A stretch of DNA of 64,000 nt, from positions 62,001 through 126,000 of the forward strand of contig NZ_FOTP01000003.1 in assembly GCF_900114605.1 (NCBI RefSeq). Reading direction: 5' to 3'. Origin of the DNA: Bradyrhizobium sp. NFR13 (lineage in GTDB: Bacteria > Pseudomonadota > Alphaproteobacteria > Rhizobiales > Xanthobacteraceae). A program made the position numbers and the translations under genes. This document shows, piece after piece, positions 26,385 through 35,083 of the stretch; positions within the stretch are counted from its first letter, which is position 1, and the number at the start of each line of letters is the position of its first letter. Below the pieces are notes generated by a model. It had not been told where the DNA came from. It made no database searches and saw only the letters and a program-made list of their open reading frames with translations.

Positions 26385-27250
26385 GCGTGTGCCTTGCCGA
26401 ACAGGCCGTGCGGAAACAGAAACACGATGACGATCACCGACAGATAGAAGAAGAAGTCGCCGAATTCCGGCGCGAGATATTTTCCGGTCGTATCGGCAAG
26501 GCCGAGCAACAGCGATGCCGACAACGCACCAAGGATAGAGCCGGCGCCTCCCACGGAGACCACGACGAGGAACGTCACCATGTAGCGCAGCGCGTAGAAC
26601 GGCTCGATTGGCAGGATCTCTGCACCGACCACACCGCCAAAAGCGCCAAGCCCAATGGCCAATGCGAAGGTCGCTGCATAGATGATCTCGGTGCGGATGC
26701 CGAGCGCATCGGCCATGTCGCTGTGATCGACGGAAGCGCGCAGCTTGATGCCGAATTCGGTTTTCTCGATCAGAAGCCAGAGCGCCAGCGCCACGACAAT
26801 ACCGCATGCGATGACAAAGACGCGATGCGTCGGCAGCATGCGAAAGCCGATATCGAGCGGGCCGCTCAAGGTCTGTGGCAGCGGGATCGGCTTCAGCGAC
26901 GGGCCGAAAATGAAATTGACGATGCCGATGATGAAGAAGGTGATGCCGATGGTCATCAGCACCTGGATCAGCGGATCGGACTTACGATAGATGCGGCGAT
27001 AGAGCAGCAACTCGAACGGGATCGAGGCCAGAATCGTCCCGACCACAGCGATCAGGATGGCGACGCCGTAATGCACGCCGAGATCGCGCAGGGCATAGGA
27101 GGCGAGATAGCCGCCAATCATCGCAAAGGCGCCGTGGGCGAGGTTCACCACCCGCATGAGGCCCATCATGATCGACAGGCCGATGGAGATGATGAACAGC
27201 ACCATCCCGTAGGCGACGGCGTCGATCATGATGCTGAAAATGGTGCGCAT
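26381..27250 (-). CDS. Branched-chain amino acid-type ABC transporter permease (LivH-like)
   Basis: Polytopic permease of 289 aa. The N-terminus AVAYGMVLFIISIGLSIMMG, the segment RVVNLAHGAFAMIGGYLA and VVVSVGGAGSILGALSASLL are family hallmarks. ATG 27250 is preferred (AGGA about six bases upstream); the frame extends to 27286, inside the amidohydrolase gene. It follows the amidohydrolase by eight bases, so enzyme and transporter are co-transcribed. Confidence 0.92.
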   Translation of the reverse strand: MRTIFSIMIDAVAYGMVLFIISIGLSIMMGLMRVVNLAHGAFAMIGGYLASYALRDLGVHYGVAILIAVVGTILASIPFELLLYRRIYRKSDPLIQVLMTIGITFFIIGIVNFIFGPSLKPIPLPQTLSGPLDIGFRMLPTHRVFVIACGIVVALALWLLIEKTEFGIKLRASVDHSDMADALGIRTEIIYAATFALAIGLGAFGGVVGAEILPIEPFYALRYMVTFLVVVSVGGAGSILGALSASLLLGLADTTGKYLAPEFGDFFFYLSVIVIVFLFPHGLFGKAHA

Positions 27251-27258
27251 GAGTGATC

Positions 27259-28923
27259 CTATGCCGAATGCGCAGCCGAGCGCCATTCGTCCTGGTGCGG
27301 CATGGCGTCTTGCTTCAAGGCGTCATGGACGACGGCGCCACGTACCATTGTGAGCAGAACCTGTGTCGATTTCAGCAAAGCGGCATCCGTGGTGAAGGGG
27401 TCGCGATCGAGCACGACCAGATCGGCCGCCATGCCGTTCTCCAATGTGCCACGCCAGCTCTCCTGCTTCATCGCAATGGCGCCGCCAACGGTATAGCTGT
27501 GGATGGCTTCACGGACTGTAACCGTCTCGTCAGCCCCGATCGGCGCGCCGCTGTCGGAGGCACGGCCCACGGCATCGCCGATGCCGTCCCATGGCGACCA
27601 TGATCCAGTCGGCGCATCGGAGCTAGCGATATAGGTGACACCGGCATCGATAACGGTACGGCCGGGATAGCAGATATCGGCGCGCGGCCCGAAGGCTCCC
27701 GTGATCGAGCGTCGCATCCGCGTCAGGAAACTCGGCTGCGTGACGACGAGCGCGCCAAGCGCCTTCATTCGTGCGAGGCCGCCTGCGGGCGGCACGAAGT
27801 AGTGTTCGACCCTATGACGGGCATCAGCACGCGGATGCGTGGCTTGTGCCTTCTCATAAGCCTCGATGATGCAGTCGATGGCGCGATCACCCGTGCAATG
27901 CACGGCAACCTGCCAGCCATCGGCATGGGCCTCGCCAATCACGCGCTGCAATTCGGCCTCGTCGCGCATGAACATGCCGCGCGACGGCGTATCCACAAAA
28001 TCCTCGCTGACCGCAGAGGTCCGCCCTCCGACAATGCCATCGGCAAAGTATTTCAGGGTCATGGACTGCCAGTCGGCATCCAGCGCTGGTTTCAGCCGAC
28101 GCTCAGCAGCTTCCGAGGGATCGAGCTGGTTCATGAAGCCGAGCCGCATCGGCTGCGTGGCACCCTGCGCGCGAATTGAATTCCAGACGGCGAATTCTTC
28201 GTCAAAACCGACGGTGAAGCCGACGGCCGCTTCCACGGCGGCGACGAGGCCGAGTTTCGTGCTGTCGATGATCGTGCTACGCAGTGCGTCGATCAGTTCA
28301 AGCGTATCCAGCGGCGGCACCGAACGGAACATCAGTTCAGCTGCGCTCTCCACGGCGCTGCCATCGAGACGTCCGTTCGAATCGCGGCCGAAATGGCCGC
28401 CTTCCGGATCGGCGGTGCCATCATCAATATTCAGCAACTCAAGCGCCGCGCTGTTAACGACGCCGATATGGCCGCAGAAGCGGCGGATCATCACGGGATG
28501 ATCGGGAATGACCGCATCGATCTCCGCGCGTGTCGGCAGGCGATGCTCGGCAAGACCGTTCTCGTCGAGGCCGGCAGCATAGACCCACCTGCCTGCGGCA
28601 ATCTCTTTTGCGCGCGCTGCGAGCAGATCGAGCACACCAGTGATCGATGCCGCGTCGCGTGGCGTCACCGGCACCTGCAATCGAGCATGCGCGATAGCGA
28701 ACAGATGGATATGCGCGTCAGTCAGGCCGGGGATGACCGTTGCACCATTGAGATCGATGGTCTCGCCAGTAGCTGGCGCGGCATCGGCGGCGCCGGTCCA
28801 GATCACCTTGCCATCGTTGACGACGATGCTGTCCGCGGGAACTTCGTCCCAGGCGGAACGATAGACACGGCCGTTGGTCAGCAGGATGGAAGGCGCGGCA
28901 TGGATCATCGGAGACTTGAACAT
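27259..28923 (-). CDS. YtcJ-type amidohydrolase (amidohydrolase-3 family), cytoplasmic
   Basis: Metal-dependent hydrolase of 554 aa with an N-terminal beta-sandwich (LLTNGRVYRSAWDEVPADS) and a TIM barrel. Motifs are GLTDAHIHLFA (HxH metal site), MIRRFCGHIGVVNS, VAVHCTGDRAID, RVEHYFVPP and IASSDAPTGSW. There is no signal peptide, so it is cytoplasmic, unlike its paralogue at 33137. ATG 28923 is chosen because a further in-frame ATG at 28959 lies inside a strong hairpin. Family members cleave amides, carbamates or N-acyl groups; the true substrate is unknown. Confidence 0.87.
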   Translation of the reverse strand: MFKSPMIHAAPSILLTNGRVYRSAWDEVPADSIVVNDGKVIWTGAADAAPATGETIDLNGATVIPGLTDAHIHLFAIAHARLQVPVTPRDAASITGVLDLLAARAKEIAAGRWVYAAGLDENGLAEHRLPTRAEIDAVIPDHPVMIRRFCGHIGVVNSAALELLNIDDGTADPEGGHFGRDSNGRLDGSAVESAAELMFRSVPPLDTLELIDALRSTIIDSTKLGLVAAVEAAVGFTVGFDEEFAVWNSIRAQGATQPMRLGFMNQLDPSEAAERRLKPALDADWQSMTLKYFADGIVGGRTSAVSEDFVDTPSRGMFMRDEAELQRVIGEAHADGWQVAVHCTGDRAIDCIIEAYEKAQATHPRADARHRVEHYFVPPAGGLARMKALGALVVTQPSFLTRMRRSITGAFGPRADICYPGRTVIDAGVTYIASSDAPTGSWSPWDGIGDAVGRASDSGAPIGADETVTVREAIHSYTVGGAIAMKQESWRGTLENGMAADLVVLDRDPFTTDAALLKSTQVLLTMVRGAVVHDALKQDAMPHQDEWRSAAHSA

Positions 28924-28931
28924 CTGGAGAT

Positions 28932-28969
28932 TCCGAGGCGCATGCAACTGGTGCTGCATGCGCCTCGGA
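28932..28969 (-). terminator. Intercistronic hairpin between binding-protein and amidohydrolase genes
   Basis: A perfect 15-bp inverted repeat, TCCGAGGCGCATGCA at 28932-28946 and its complement at 28955-28969, with an 8-base loop. It starts 11 bp after the stop of the substrate-binding protein gene. No T-run follows on the minus strand, so it is more likely an mRNA-stabilising or partial-termination element, raising binding-protein levels over the downstream genes, than a full terminator. Confidence 0.7.
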
Positions 28970-28980
28970 TTGGCTAGCTC

Positions 28981-30156
28981 TTACTGCTTGCTGAGCGCCC
29001 AATCGGGCTGATCGGCAAAGGTCTGCTCTTCCTTGTTGATCAGCTTGCCGTCCACCTTCGCCACGCTGCGCACATAGACGTTCTGGCGAATGTGGCGGGT
29101 GGCGGGATCGATCGATACCGGACCGCGCGGCGAGACCCACTTCATGTCCTTTACCGCATCCACCGCCTTGGCCGGATCGCGCTTGCCGTCGGTGGCCTCG
29201 ATCATCTTGTAGATCACGCGTGCACCATCATAAGCCGCCACGGAAGTCATGGTGACCTCGTCCAGGCTGGCGCCGCCCTTCTTGAGTTCCGCGAGGAACG
29301 CGGCGTTTTCCTTCGAGTCATGCGACACCGAATAGTGATAGGTCGACAGGATGCCGATGCCTGGATCGCCGATATTCGGCAGATCCGGCTCGGTCACCAC
29401 GTCGCCCGTCGACATCAGCTTGACGCCGCCGGCCTTGAGACCATTGTCGAGATAGGCTTTTACGAAGCCAAGGGTCGGCGGACCCGACGGCAGGAAGGTG
29501 AAAATCGTGTCGGCGCCGGAGTCCTTGATACGCTGCATGATCGGGCTGAAGTCGGTGGTAGCGAGCGGAATGCGGACTGCCTCAACGACAGCGCCGCCCT
29601 CGCCTTCAAAGGTCTTCTTGAACGCCGCTTCAGCATCGATGCCCGGACCGTAATCGCTGACCGCGATGGCGACTTTCTTGGCGCCGTTCTTGAACGCGAC
29701 CCTTGCCGCCGGCACCGTGTTCTGCCACATGGTGAAGGAGGTGCGGACGATATAGGGGCTCTTCTCAACGATGGCCGAGGTCGCCGCATTCATCACGATC
29801 AGCGGCGTCTTGGATTCTTCGAGCAGCGGCGCAACGGCCAGCGCGTTCGGCGTAAAGTAGATGCCGGCGAGATACTGCACCTTATCCTTGACCAGCAACT
29901 CCTGCGCCAGCGCCTTCGACTTGGCGGGGTTCGGGGCTTCCTCGTCCTTGTAAACGAACTCGACCGTGTGATTGCCTACTTTGTTGCCATTCTGCGCAAC
30001 CCAGGCGTCGATGCCCATCTTGAAGTTCTTGCCGAACAGCGCATACGGGCCCGAAAACGTGCCGATGACACCGACCTTGATGACGTCGGCGGATGCAGTA
30101 CCGGTCATCAGGCCGAGAATGGCCAGAGCCAGGATCGATTGAGCGCCTTTATTCAT
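28981..30156 (-). CDS. Branched-chain amino acid-type ABC transporter substrate-binding protein
   Basis: Periplasmic receptor of 391 aa. The signal peptide (residues 1-24, MNKGAQSILALAILGLMTG) is followed by VIKVGVIGTFSGPYALFGK. The ligand-binding Peripla_BP_6 fold includes VEFVYKDEEAPNPAKSKALA and AVSDYGPGIDAEAAFKKTF. ATG 30156 has GGGGA upstream. It belongs with the LivHMGF genes downstream. A motif shared with the FAD reductase promoter lies 50 bp upstream, so it may be transcribed separately from the enzymes at 30265-34837. Confidence 0.92.
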   Translation of the reverse strand: MNKGAQSILALAILGLMTGTASADVIKVGVIGTFSGPYALFGKNFKMGIDAWVAQNGNKVGNHTVEFVYKDEEAPNPAKSKALAQELLVKDKVQYLAGIYFTPNALAVAPLLEESKTPLIVMNAATSAIVEKSPYIVRTSFTMWQNTVPAARVAFKNGAKKVAIAVSDYGPGIDAEAAFKKTFEGEGGAVVEAVRIPLATTDFSPIMQRIKDSGADTIFTFLPSGPPTLGFVKAYLDNGLKAGGVKLMSTGDVVTEPDLPNIGDPGIGILSTYHYSVSHDSKENAAFLAELKKGGASLDEVTMTSVAAYDGARVIYKMIEATDGKRDPAKAVDAVKDMKWVSPRGPVSIDPATRHIRQNVYVRSVAKVDGKLINKEEQTFADQPDWALSKQ

Positions 30157-30204
30157 TGCAGTAGTCCCCGTTACAAAAGTTGGAAAGCTATTCGGCAAAC
30201 CTGT

Positions 30205-30219
30205 ATTCAATAAACGTGC
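30205..30219. promoter_or_regulatory. Candidate IclR-type operator (copy 3) upstream of the binding-protein gene
   Basis: ATTCAATAAACGTGC, sharing the frame TTCAATAnACGnnC with the two sites at 34857 and 34997. It lies in the 108-bp gap between the GS-like gene and the binding-protein start at 30156. Likely bound by the IclR regulator encoded at 36317; this is inference from motif identity and placement. Confidence 0.5.
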
Positions 30220-30264
30220 CTAACTGGCGCGTTTCAATTCGACAAGACGCGGCAGATTGCAGCG

Positions 30265-31701
30265 TCAGAACATCTCGAAATATTCCCGCTGCTCCCAGTC
30301 GGAGACTTCCGCCTGGAAGCGATCGATCTCAGCATTCTTGATGTGCGTATAATAGTCGACCATCGTCGCACCCATTTTCTCGCGGAAGAACGGATCTTCC
30401 TTGAGCGCAAAGGTCGCCTCGCGGAGCGATTTCGGCAGCAGGTCGGCATTGGTCTCGTAAGGCGTATCGGCTGATGGGCCGGGATCGAGCTTGCGATCGA
30501 CGCCGTCAAGACCCGACAGGATCTGCGACGACATATAGAGATAGGGGTTGGCCGCAGGCTCGCCGACGCGGTTTTCGATGCGTGTCGCGCTGTCGCCGGC
30601 ACCGCCGAGCACGCGCAGCATCGCGCCGCGGTTATCGCGGCCCCAGATCGCACGATCCGGCGCCAGAGAATAGGAGCGATAGCGCTTGTAGCCGTTGATG
30701 GTCGGCGTCGTGAACACGGTCGCCGCGCGCGCATGCGCCAAAAGACCGGCGAGATAGCCACGCCCAAGCGGCGACAGCGGCTGCGTTTCATCTGATGACA
30801 TGAACGCATTGGCACCGGTGTCGCGCGACACGATGGACTGATGCAGATGCCAGCCTGACGACACGACGTTCGGAATTTTCGGCCGACACATGAAGGTGGC
30901 GTGATAGCCGTGACGATGCGCGATCTGCTTCACGGCGCTGCGAAAAAGCACCATGCTATCGGCGGGCGTGAGACCCACTGTCGGCGCAAACGTGAATTCG
31001 CACTGGCTCGGGCCATATTCGACCTCCACCGACCGCAACGGAAGACCGAGCGCCAACACGTCGCGCCGGATGATCTCCAGCACAGGCTCCATCTGGTCAT
31101 AACGCTGTTCGGTGAGGTAGTTGTAGCCGTGCGAAAGAAGGCTAACCTCCGGCGGATTGCCAGGCTGGCCGGCATCCTCCGGCTTCATGCGGTTGTTCTC
31201 AACGTTGAAGATATGAAATTCAACTTCGAGACCGGCGACGAAATCATAGCCACGTACGCCGAGATCGCCGAGCACCTTCTTGTAGAGATTGCGCGTCGCG
31301 AACGGCACCGGGCGACCATCGGCGAAATGCACGTCGCACAGCACCCATCCGGTTTCAGGCGCCCAGGGCAGCACGCGAAACGTAGAGGGATCGGGGATCA
31401 TCAACACGTCGGCCGCGCCCTGCATTTCAGGAATGCCGAAACCGCCACCGGCGGTGAACACCGGAAATACCGTCTTGTGCGATGTGTCCTTGGCGAACAT
31501 GGTCGTGGTGATCGAGCAGCCGCTTTCGAGACAGCGCAATGCCTCGCTGGCGATCAGCGTCTTGCCTCGCAGGATGCCGTGCTGATCCGGAAACGACAGC
31601 CGGATCACTTCGAGCTTGTGCTCTTCGACCATGCTGCGCAGCCGGACAGCTGCTTCTTTTTGCTCCGCGGACCACAAACCGTGACGTTCAACGAAACTCA
31701 A
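30265..31701 (-). CDS. Glutamine synthetase-like amide ligase (GS family, PuuA/GlnA-like paralogue)
   Basis: ATP-dependent ligase fold of about 478 aa. GS landmarks are GLEVEFHIF (metal-binding ExE), SSGWHLHQS (equivalent of the GxxHxHxS loop), YKRYRSYSLAPDRAIWGRDN and ATRIENRVGEPAANPYLY (active-site Arg and Glu). The adenylylation-loop Tyr of housekeeping GlnA is not recognisable, and the sequence fits gamma-glutamyl-amine or anilide synthetases better. TTG 31701 is proposed as start because GGGAG lies just upstream and the frame beyond runs into the Rieske gene; ATG 31761 is an alternative. It sits between a Rieske oxygenase and a transporter, so it probably ligates an amine or acid substrate. 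Confidence 0.82.
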   Translation of the reverse strand: MSFVERHGLWSAEQKEAAVRLRSMVEEHKLEVIRLSFPDQHGILRGKTLIASEALRCLESGCSITTTMFAKDTSHKTVFPVFTAGGGFGIPEMQGAADVLMIPDPSTFRVLPWAPETGWVLCDVHFADGRPVPFATRNLYKKVLGDLGVRGYDFVAGLEVEFHIFNVENNRMKPEDAGQPGNPPEVSLLSHGYNYLTEQRYDQMEPVLEIIRRDVLALGLPLRSVEVEYGPSQCEFTFAPTVGLTPADSMVLFRSAVKQIAHRHGYHATFMCRPKIPNVVSSGWHLHQSIVSRDTGANAFMSSDETQPLSPLGRGYLAGLLAHARAATVFTTPTINGYKRYRSYSLAPDRAIWGRDNRGAMLRVLGGAGDSATRIENRVGEPAANPYLYMSSQILSGLDGVDRKLDPGPSADTPYETNADLLPKSLREATFALKEDPFFREKMGATMVDYYTHIKNAEIDRFQAEVSDWEQREYFEMF

Positions 31702-31732
31702 CGCACTCTCCCGCGGCTGTTCTGATCGATCT

Positions 31733-33100
31733 TCACTCTGCCGCCGGCAGGTGGATGACATTGGACCCCGGCTCGGTCTGATCGGCCGGAGCAGCTGCCA
31801 TCCATGGCGCACCACGGCGACGGGCGACGTCGACTTCCATCCAATAGGTTTCCCAGCCTTTGGTCGGCCCGATGCCGTCCATGGTGCCCGGACCCTGAAT
31901 GCTGCGTGCGGTGTCCGCGTCGAGGGACATCATCGGCTTCTGGCCGCCGGCAACCTTCTCGATCTCCGCACGCAACAGCTTGCGATAGGCGATGATCGCC
32001 TTGTCGCTGGAGCCGAGATGCTCGCGGGTACGATCCTGGATCTTGCCCATCGACTCCACCGCCCACTGGTCGTGGACGTTGATGTCTGCGCCCATGCCCG
32101 TATAGGTCTCGTGCTTCTGCTCGTGCGGATTGAAGCCGTAGTCGTTGGTCTTGTTCTTGCGCGAGGTGTAGTTCGGCAGCTCGTAAAGTTCGAGCCGCTG
32201 GTCGGTCATCTTCTTCTTGTCGACCGGCGTCGTGTAGCTGGTGAAGATCGCATACCAGTAGCAGTTCTCGTCATCGACCGGCACGTGCCACTGGGTGATC
32301 GTCATCTCCGTGCTCATGGGGATGACGAAGCCATGCGGGAATAGCTGGTTGGTGACGCGCACATGGGTACGCTCTTCGTCGAGCTCGCGCAGCGCAATCA
32401 GGCGCAGGCCGTATTCGGTCGATTCCACATTGATGATCGGGCGATCATATTCGCGCAGGATCTTGGTCATCGGCAGTTCGGTGCCCGCGGAGGCGCCGCG
32501 GAACTGCTTGCCATAAGATGCCTTGACGTCCTCGTCCTCGAAGAAGCGGTGCAGGAACGACGCGTGGGCGGGATCGATGCCGACTTCCAGCGCTTGCAGC
32601 CAGTTGCATTCGAACAGGCCCTTGAAGGCGAAGGTGTATTGGCCGGGTGCGGCGAAACAGTCGAGCTCGGGGAATGCCGGCGGCTCGCCCTCGCCCAGAT
32701 AGGCCCAGAGGATGCCGCCCTTCTCGACCACGGGATAAGCCCGCTGCTTGATGCCGGCGCAGAGCTTGGAGGTCTTCGGCTCGGCCGGCGTCTCCAGGCA
32801 CTTGCCCTCAACGTCGAACAGCCAGCCGTGAAACGCGCAGCGCACGCCGCCGCCTTCGAGACGACCGAAGGCAAGGTCAGCGCCGCGATGCGGACAATCG
32901 CGGTCGAGCAGGCCATAGCGCCCCTGCTCATCGCGGAACAGGACGAAGTCCTCGCCGAGCAATTTGACCGGACGGATCGGACGATCCCCTTCGAGCTCAT
33001 CGACCAGCGCCGCCGGCTGCCAATACATGCGCATCAGCTTGCCGGCGGGCGCCTTGGGCCCAATGCGGGTGATCAGGTCGTTCTGCTCTTGGCTCATCAT
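31733..33100 (-). CDS. Rieske non-heme iron oxygenase (phthalate 4,5-dioxygenase-like alpha subunit)
   Basis: Oxygenase component of 455 aa. The Rieske [2Fe-2S] domain (about 28-135) has CPHRGADL and CAFHGWLFD. The catalytic domain has the mononuclear iron ligands in DPAHASFLHRFFEDED (Hx4H). Length and the N-terminus RMYWQPAALVDELEGDRP place it with single-type phthalate/3-chlorobenzoate-like oxygenases or O/N-demethylases, which need a separate reductase. None is adjacent except the FAD reductase at 35080, and no ferredoxin gene is visible. AAGGA precedes ATG 33100. Ring hydroxylation versus dealkylation cannot be decided. Confidence 0.9.
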   Translation of the reverse strand: MMSQEQNDLITRIGPKAPAGKLMRMYWQPAALVDELEGDRPIRPVKLLGEDFVLFRDEQGRYGLLDRDCPHRGADLAFGRLEGGGVRCAFHGWLFDVEGKCLETPAEPKTSKLCAGIKQRAYPVVEKGGILWAYLGEGEPPAFPELDCFAAPGQYTFAFKGLFECNWLQALEVGIDPAHASFLHRFFEDEDVKASYGKQFRGASAGTELPMTKILREYDRPIINVESTEYGLRLIALRELDEERTHVRVTNQLFPHGFVIPMSTEMTITQWHVPVDDENCYWYAIFTSYTTPVDKKKMTDQRLELYELPNYTSRKNKTNDYGFNPHEQKHETYTGMGADINVHDQWAVESMGKIQDRTREHLGSSDKAIIAYRKLLRAEIEKVAGGQKPMMSLDADTARSIQGPGTMDGIGPTKGWETYWMEVDVARRRGAPWMAAAPADQTEPGSNVIHLPAAE

Positions 33101-33136
33101 GGCAAGATTTCCTTTTTAACTCTGGCGATGCGCCGC

Positions 33137-34837
33137 TTAACGCTGAAATACGATCTTGCCGCCGACCATCGTCATATCGGCAGTGATATCCTTGATCTGG
33201 TCGTCCGGCACCGTCATGAAGTCGGCGGAGAGCACCACGAGATCGGCCAGCTTGCCGGCCTCCAGCGTCCCCTTCCGCGTTTCCTCAAACATGTAGCGCG
33301 ATGCCGCACTGGTATAGAGGCGAAGCGCCTCCTCGCGCCCGATCGCTTCGGACGCGCCGTAGACCTGGCCGGCAGGGTCCTTCCGCGTCACCATGATATA
33401 CATCGTGAGGAACGGATTCAGCGGATTGACCGGGAAATCGGTGCCGGCGCCGAGATTGTCCAGTCCCATTTTCTCGATCAGGGTGCGCGTCGGGACCGCA
33501 CGATCCGCTGTCGGCCTGCCGAGGAAACGCGCGACCGTCGCCGCCTTGTCCCACATGAAGGCGTTCTGGAAATCGATCCGCGCCCCGACGCGGCGCGCCC
33601 GCTCCATCTGTTCGGGGCGGATCAGGCTGGCATGGATCAAAACGAAGCGGCGATCCTTGATCGACTTTTCCTTGTCGGCGGCCTCGAACGCATCCAGCAC
33701 CTGATCGACACCGAGGTCGCCGACGACATGAACGCCGACCCGCCAACCGCGATTGTTGGCGATCGACACCAGCTGCTTCAGCCGTTCGGGCGTGACCTGC
33801 GCGATCCCATGATAATCGTCATGCGAGTCCGGATAGGCCTCGCGCATCATGGCCGTCTTCAGGGTCATGCCGCCGTCATAGAAAATCTTGATGCCGCCGA
33901 GCTTCAGCCAATCGTCGCCGAAGCCCGACGTGGCGCCGTTGCCGCTCATGATGGCGTCCCAACCGGCCGAGTCCGCGGGCGGCTCCGGTCGAAACATCGT
34001 TCCGACCCGCACTGTCGCATCGCCTGCCAGAGCGAGCTTTTGCAGGATCTGCGTGTCGCGCGCGCTTGTCGCGCCCTCGACGACGCTGGTGATACCGAGG
34101 CGGTTGAGCGCGGCCTCGGCGAGACGATATTGCCGCAACTCCTCGTCTTCGGTGTAGGGGGGCACGATGTTCTCGACCAGCGGGATCGCCGTCTCGACCA
34201 GCACGCCATTGATGTCACCGCTTGCGTCGCGCTCGAAAGAGCCGCCGGCTGGATCGGGCGTGCTCTTGCCGATGCCCGCCTTCTGCAACGCCAGCGAATT
34301 GGCCATCGCAAAGTGACCGACGGTCCGCAGATAGACCGGATTGTTCGGGGAAACGCTGTCGAGCTCCTGGCGGGTCAGGTAGCGCTTTTCCGCGAGCTGC
34401 GACGGCGGATGCCAGCCGCCGGTCGTAATCCATGCGCCGGGCTGCTTCTTCGCAACGAACGCCTTGATGAGCTCGAGCGCGCCGGCCACGTCTTTGGCGC
34501 CGCCGAGATTGACCACATAGTCGCCGAGCCCGGCCGCTCTGAAATGGGCGTGGGTGTCGATCAGGCCGGGGACCACCGACTTGCCGGCGAGGTCGATGAC
34601 CCGGGTCTGCGGACCCGCGAGCGGCTTGATGGCAGCGTCGCTGCCGACCGCGAGGATCTTGCCGTCGCGGACGGCCAGCGCTTGCGCGATCGTCGACTGA
34701 CCGTCGAGGGTGAGGATTTTGCCGCCCGTCAGGACGACCTGAGGGGCGTTCTGGTCAGATTGCTGCGCCACAGCCGGCAAGACCGGGGCGCCAACAGCGA
34801 TTGCCCCCGCAATGATGGATTTCGCAACTAGGTGCAT
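33137..34837 (-). CDS. Exported YtcJ-type amidohydrolase
   Basis: Amidohydrolase-3 family enzyme of 566 aa with a Sec signal peptide (MHLVAKSIIAGAIAVGA, cleavage after AVA). The barrel motifs are GLIDTHAHFRA (HxH), VGVHVVGDLGVDQVL, FVLIHASLI and GAGTDFPVNP. It is a paralogue of the cytoplasmic enzyme at 27259. Its periplasmic location suggests initial attack on the substrate before uptake by the Liv-type transporter. It is the first gene of the leftward operon, with GGAG seven bases before ATG 34837 and a candidate operator 20 bp upstream. Confidence 0.87.
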   Translation of the reverse strand: MHLVAKSIIAGAIAVGAPVLPAVAQQSDQNAPQVVLTGGKILTLDGQSTIAQALAVRDGKILAVGSDAAIKPLAGPQTRVIDLAGKSVVPGLIDTHAHFRAAGLGDYVVNLGGAKDVAGALELIKAFVAKKQPGAWITTGGWHPPSQLAEKRYLTRQELDSVSPNNPVYLRTVGHFAMANSLALQKAGIGKSTPDPAGGSFERDASGDINGVLVETAIPLVENIVPPYTEDEELRQYRLAEAALNRLGITSVVEGATSARDTQILQKLALAGDATVRVGTMFRPEPPADSAGWDAIMSGNGATSGFGDDWLKLGGIKIFYDGGMTLKTAMMREAYPDSHDDYHGIAQVTPERLKQLVSIANNRGWRVGVHVVGDLGVDQVLDAFEAADKEKSIKDRRFVLIHASLIRPEQMERARRVGARIDFQNAFMWDKAATVARFLGRPTADRAVPTRTLIEKMGLDNLGAGTDFPVNPLNPFLTMYIMVTRKDPAGQVYGASEAIGREEALRLYTSAASRYMFEETRKGTLEAGKLADLVVLSADFMTVPDDQIKDITADMTMVGGKIVFQR

Positions 34838-34856
34838 CTCGTCGCTCCACCAAAAT

Positions 34857-34871
34857 GTTCAATAGACGAAC
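34857..34871. promoter_or_regulatory. Candidate IclR-type operator (copy 1)
   Basis: GTTCAATAGACGAAC, with outer GTTC/GAAC symmetry as in operators of PcaR/PobR-like IclR regulators. It lies 20 bp upstream of the exported amidohydrolase. It matches copy 2 (34997-35011) at 13 of 15 positions. Both are in the divergent region between the amidohydrolase and the FAD reductase operons. Confidence 0.55.
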
Positions 34872-34996
34872 TAACGTGCGAATATTAGCGTTGGACTAAT
34901 TCTAAGCAAGCGAAATTTTGCAGCATAAATTGATGAGGTAGTGAGCAAATGCAGCAATCCACGCTCAAAGCATCACCTTGCGTAGAGCGAACACTT

Positions 34997-35011
34997 GTTC
35001 AATATACGGAC
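34997..35011. promoter_or_regulatory. Candidate IclR-type operator (copy 2)
   Basis: GTTCAATATACGGAC, same orientation as copy 1, 16 bp upstream of the short leader frame and 69 bp upstream of the FAD reductase start. Its position suits autoregulation of the reductase-IclR-tautomerase operon. Confidence 0.55.
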
Positions 35012-35026
35012 GCAATTCAGGAGCTG

Positions 35027-35083
35027 ATGATGTCGAAGACTTTGAATTCGCGTGCAGATCGGACCCAGGGAGCGCGCTTGTGA
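35027..35083 (+). CDS. Possible 18-codon leader peptide
   Basis: Short frame encoding MMSKTLNSRADRTQGARL, preceded by CAGGAG (35018-35023). Its stop TGA (35081-35083) overlaps the GTG start of the FAD reductase at 35080, an arrangement suited to translational coupling. No similarity is recognised, and a chance frame is possible. Confidence 0.35.
   Translation: MMSKTLNSRADRTQGARL

Noticed and set aside
32363-34831. 822-codon open frame antisense to the Rieske and amidohydrolase genes
   Set aside because: Both opposite-strand genes have complete family motifs. Long antisense frames are expected in GC-rich DNA, and the translation is Arg/His-rich without any domain.
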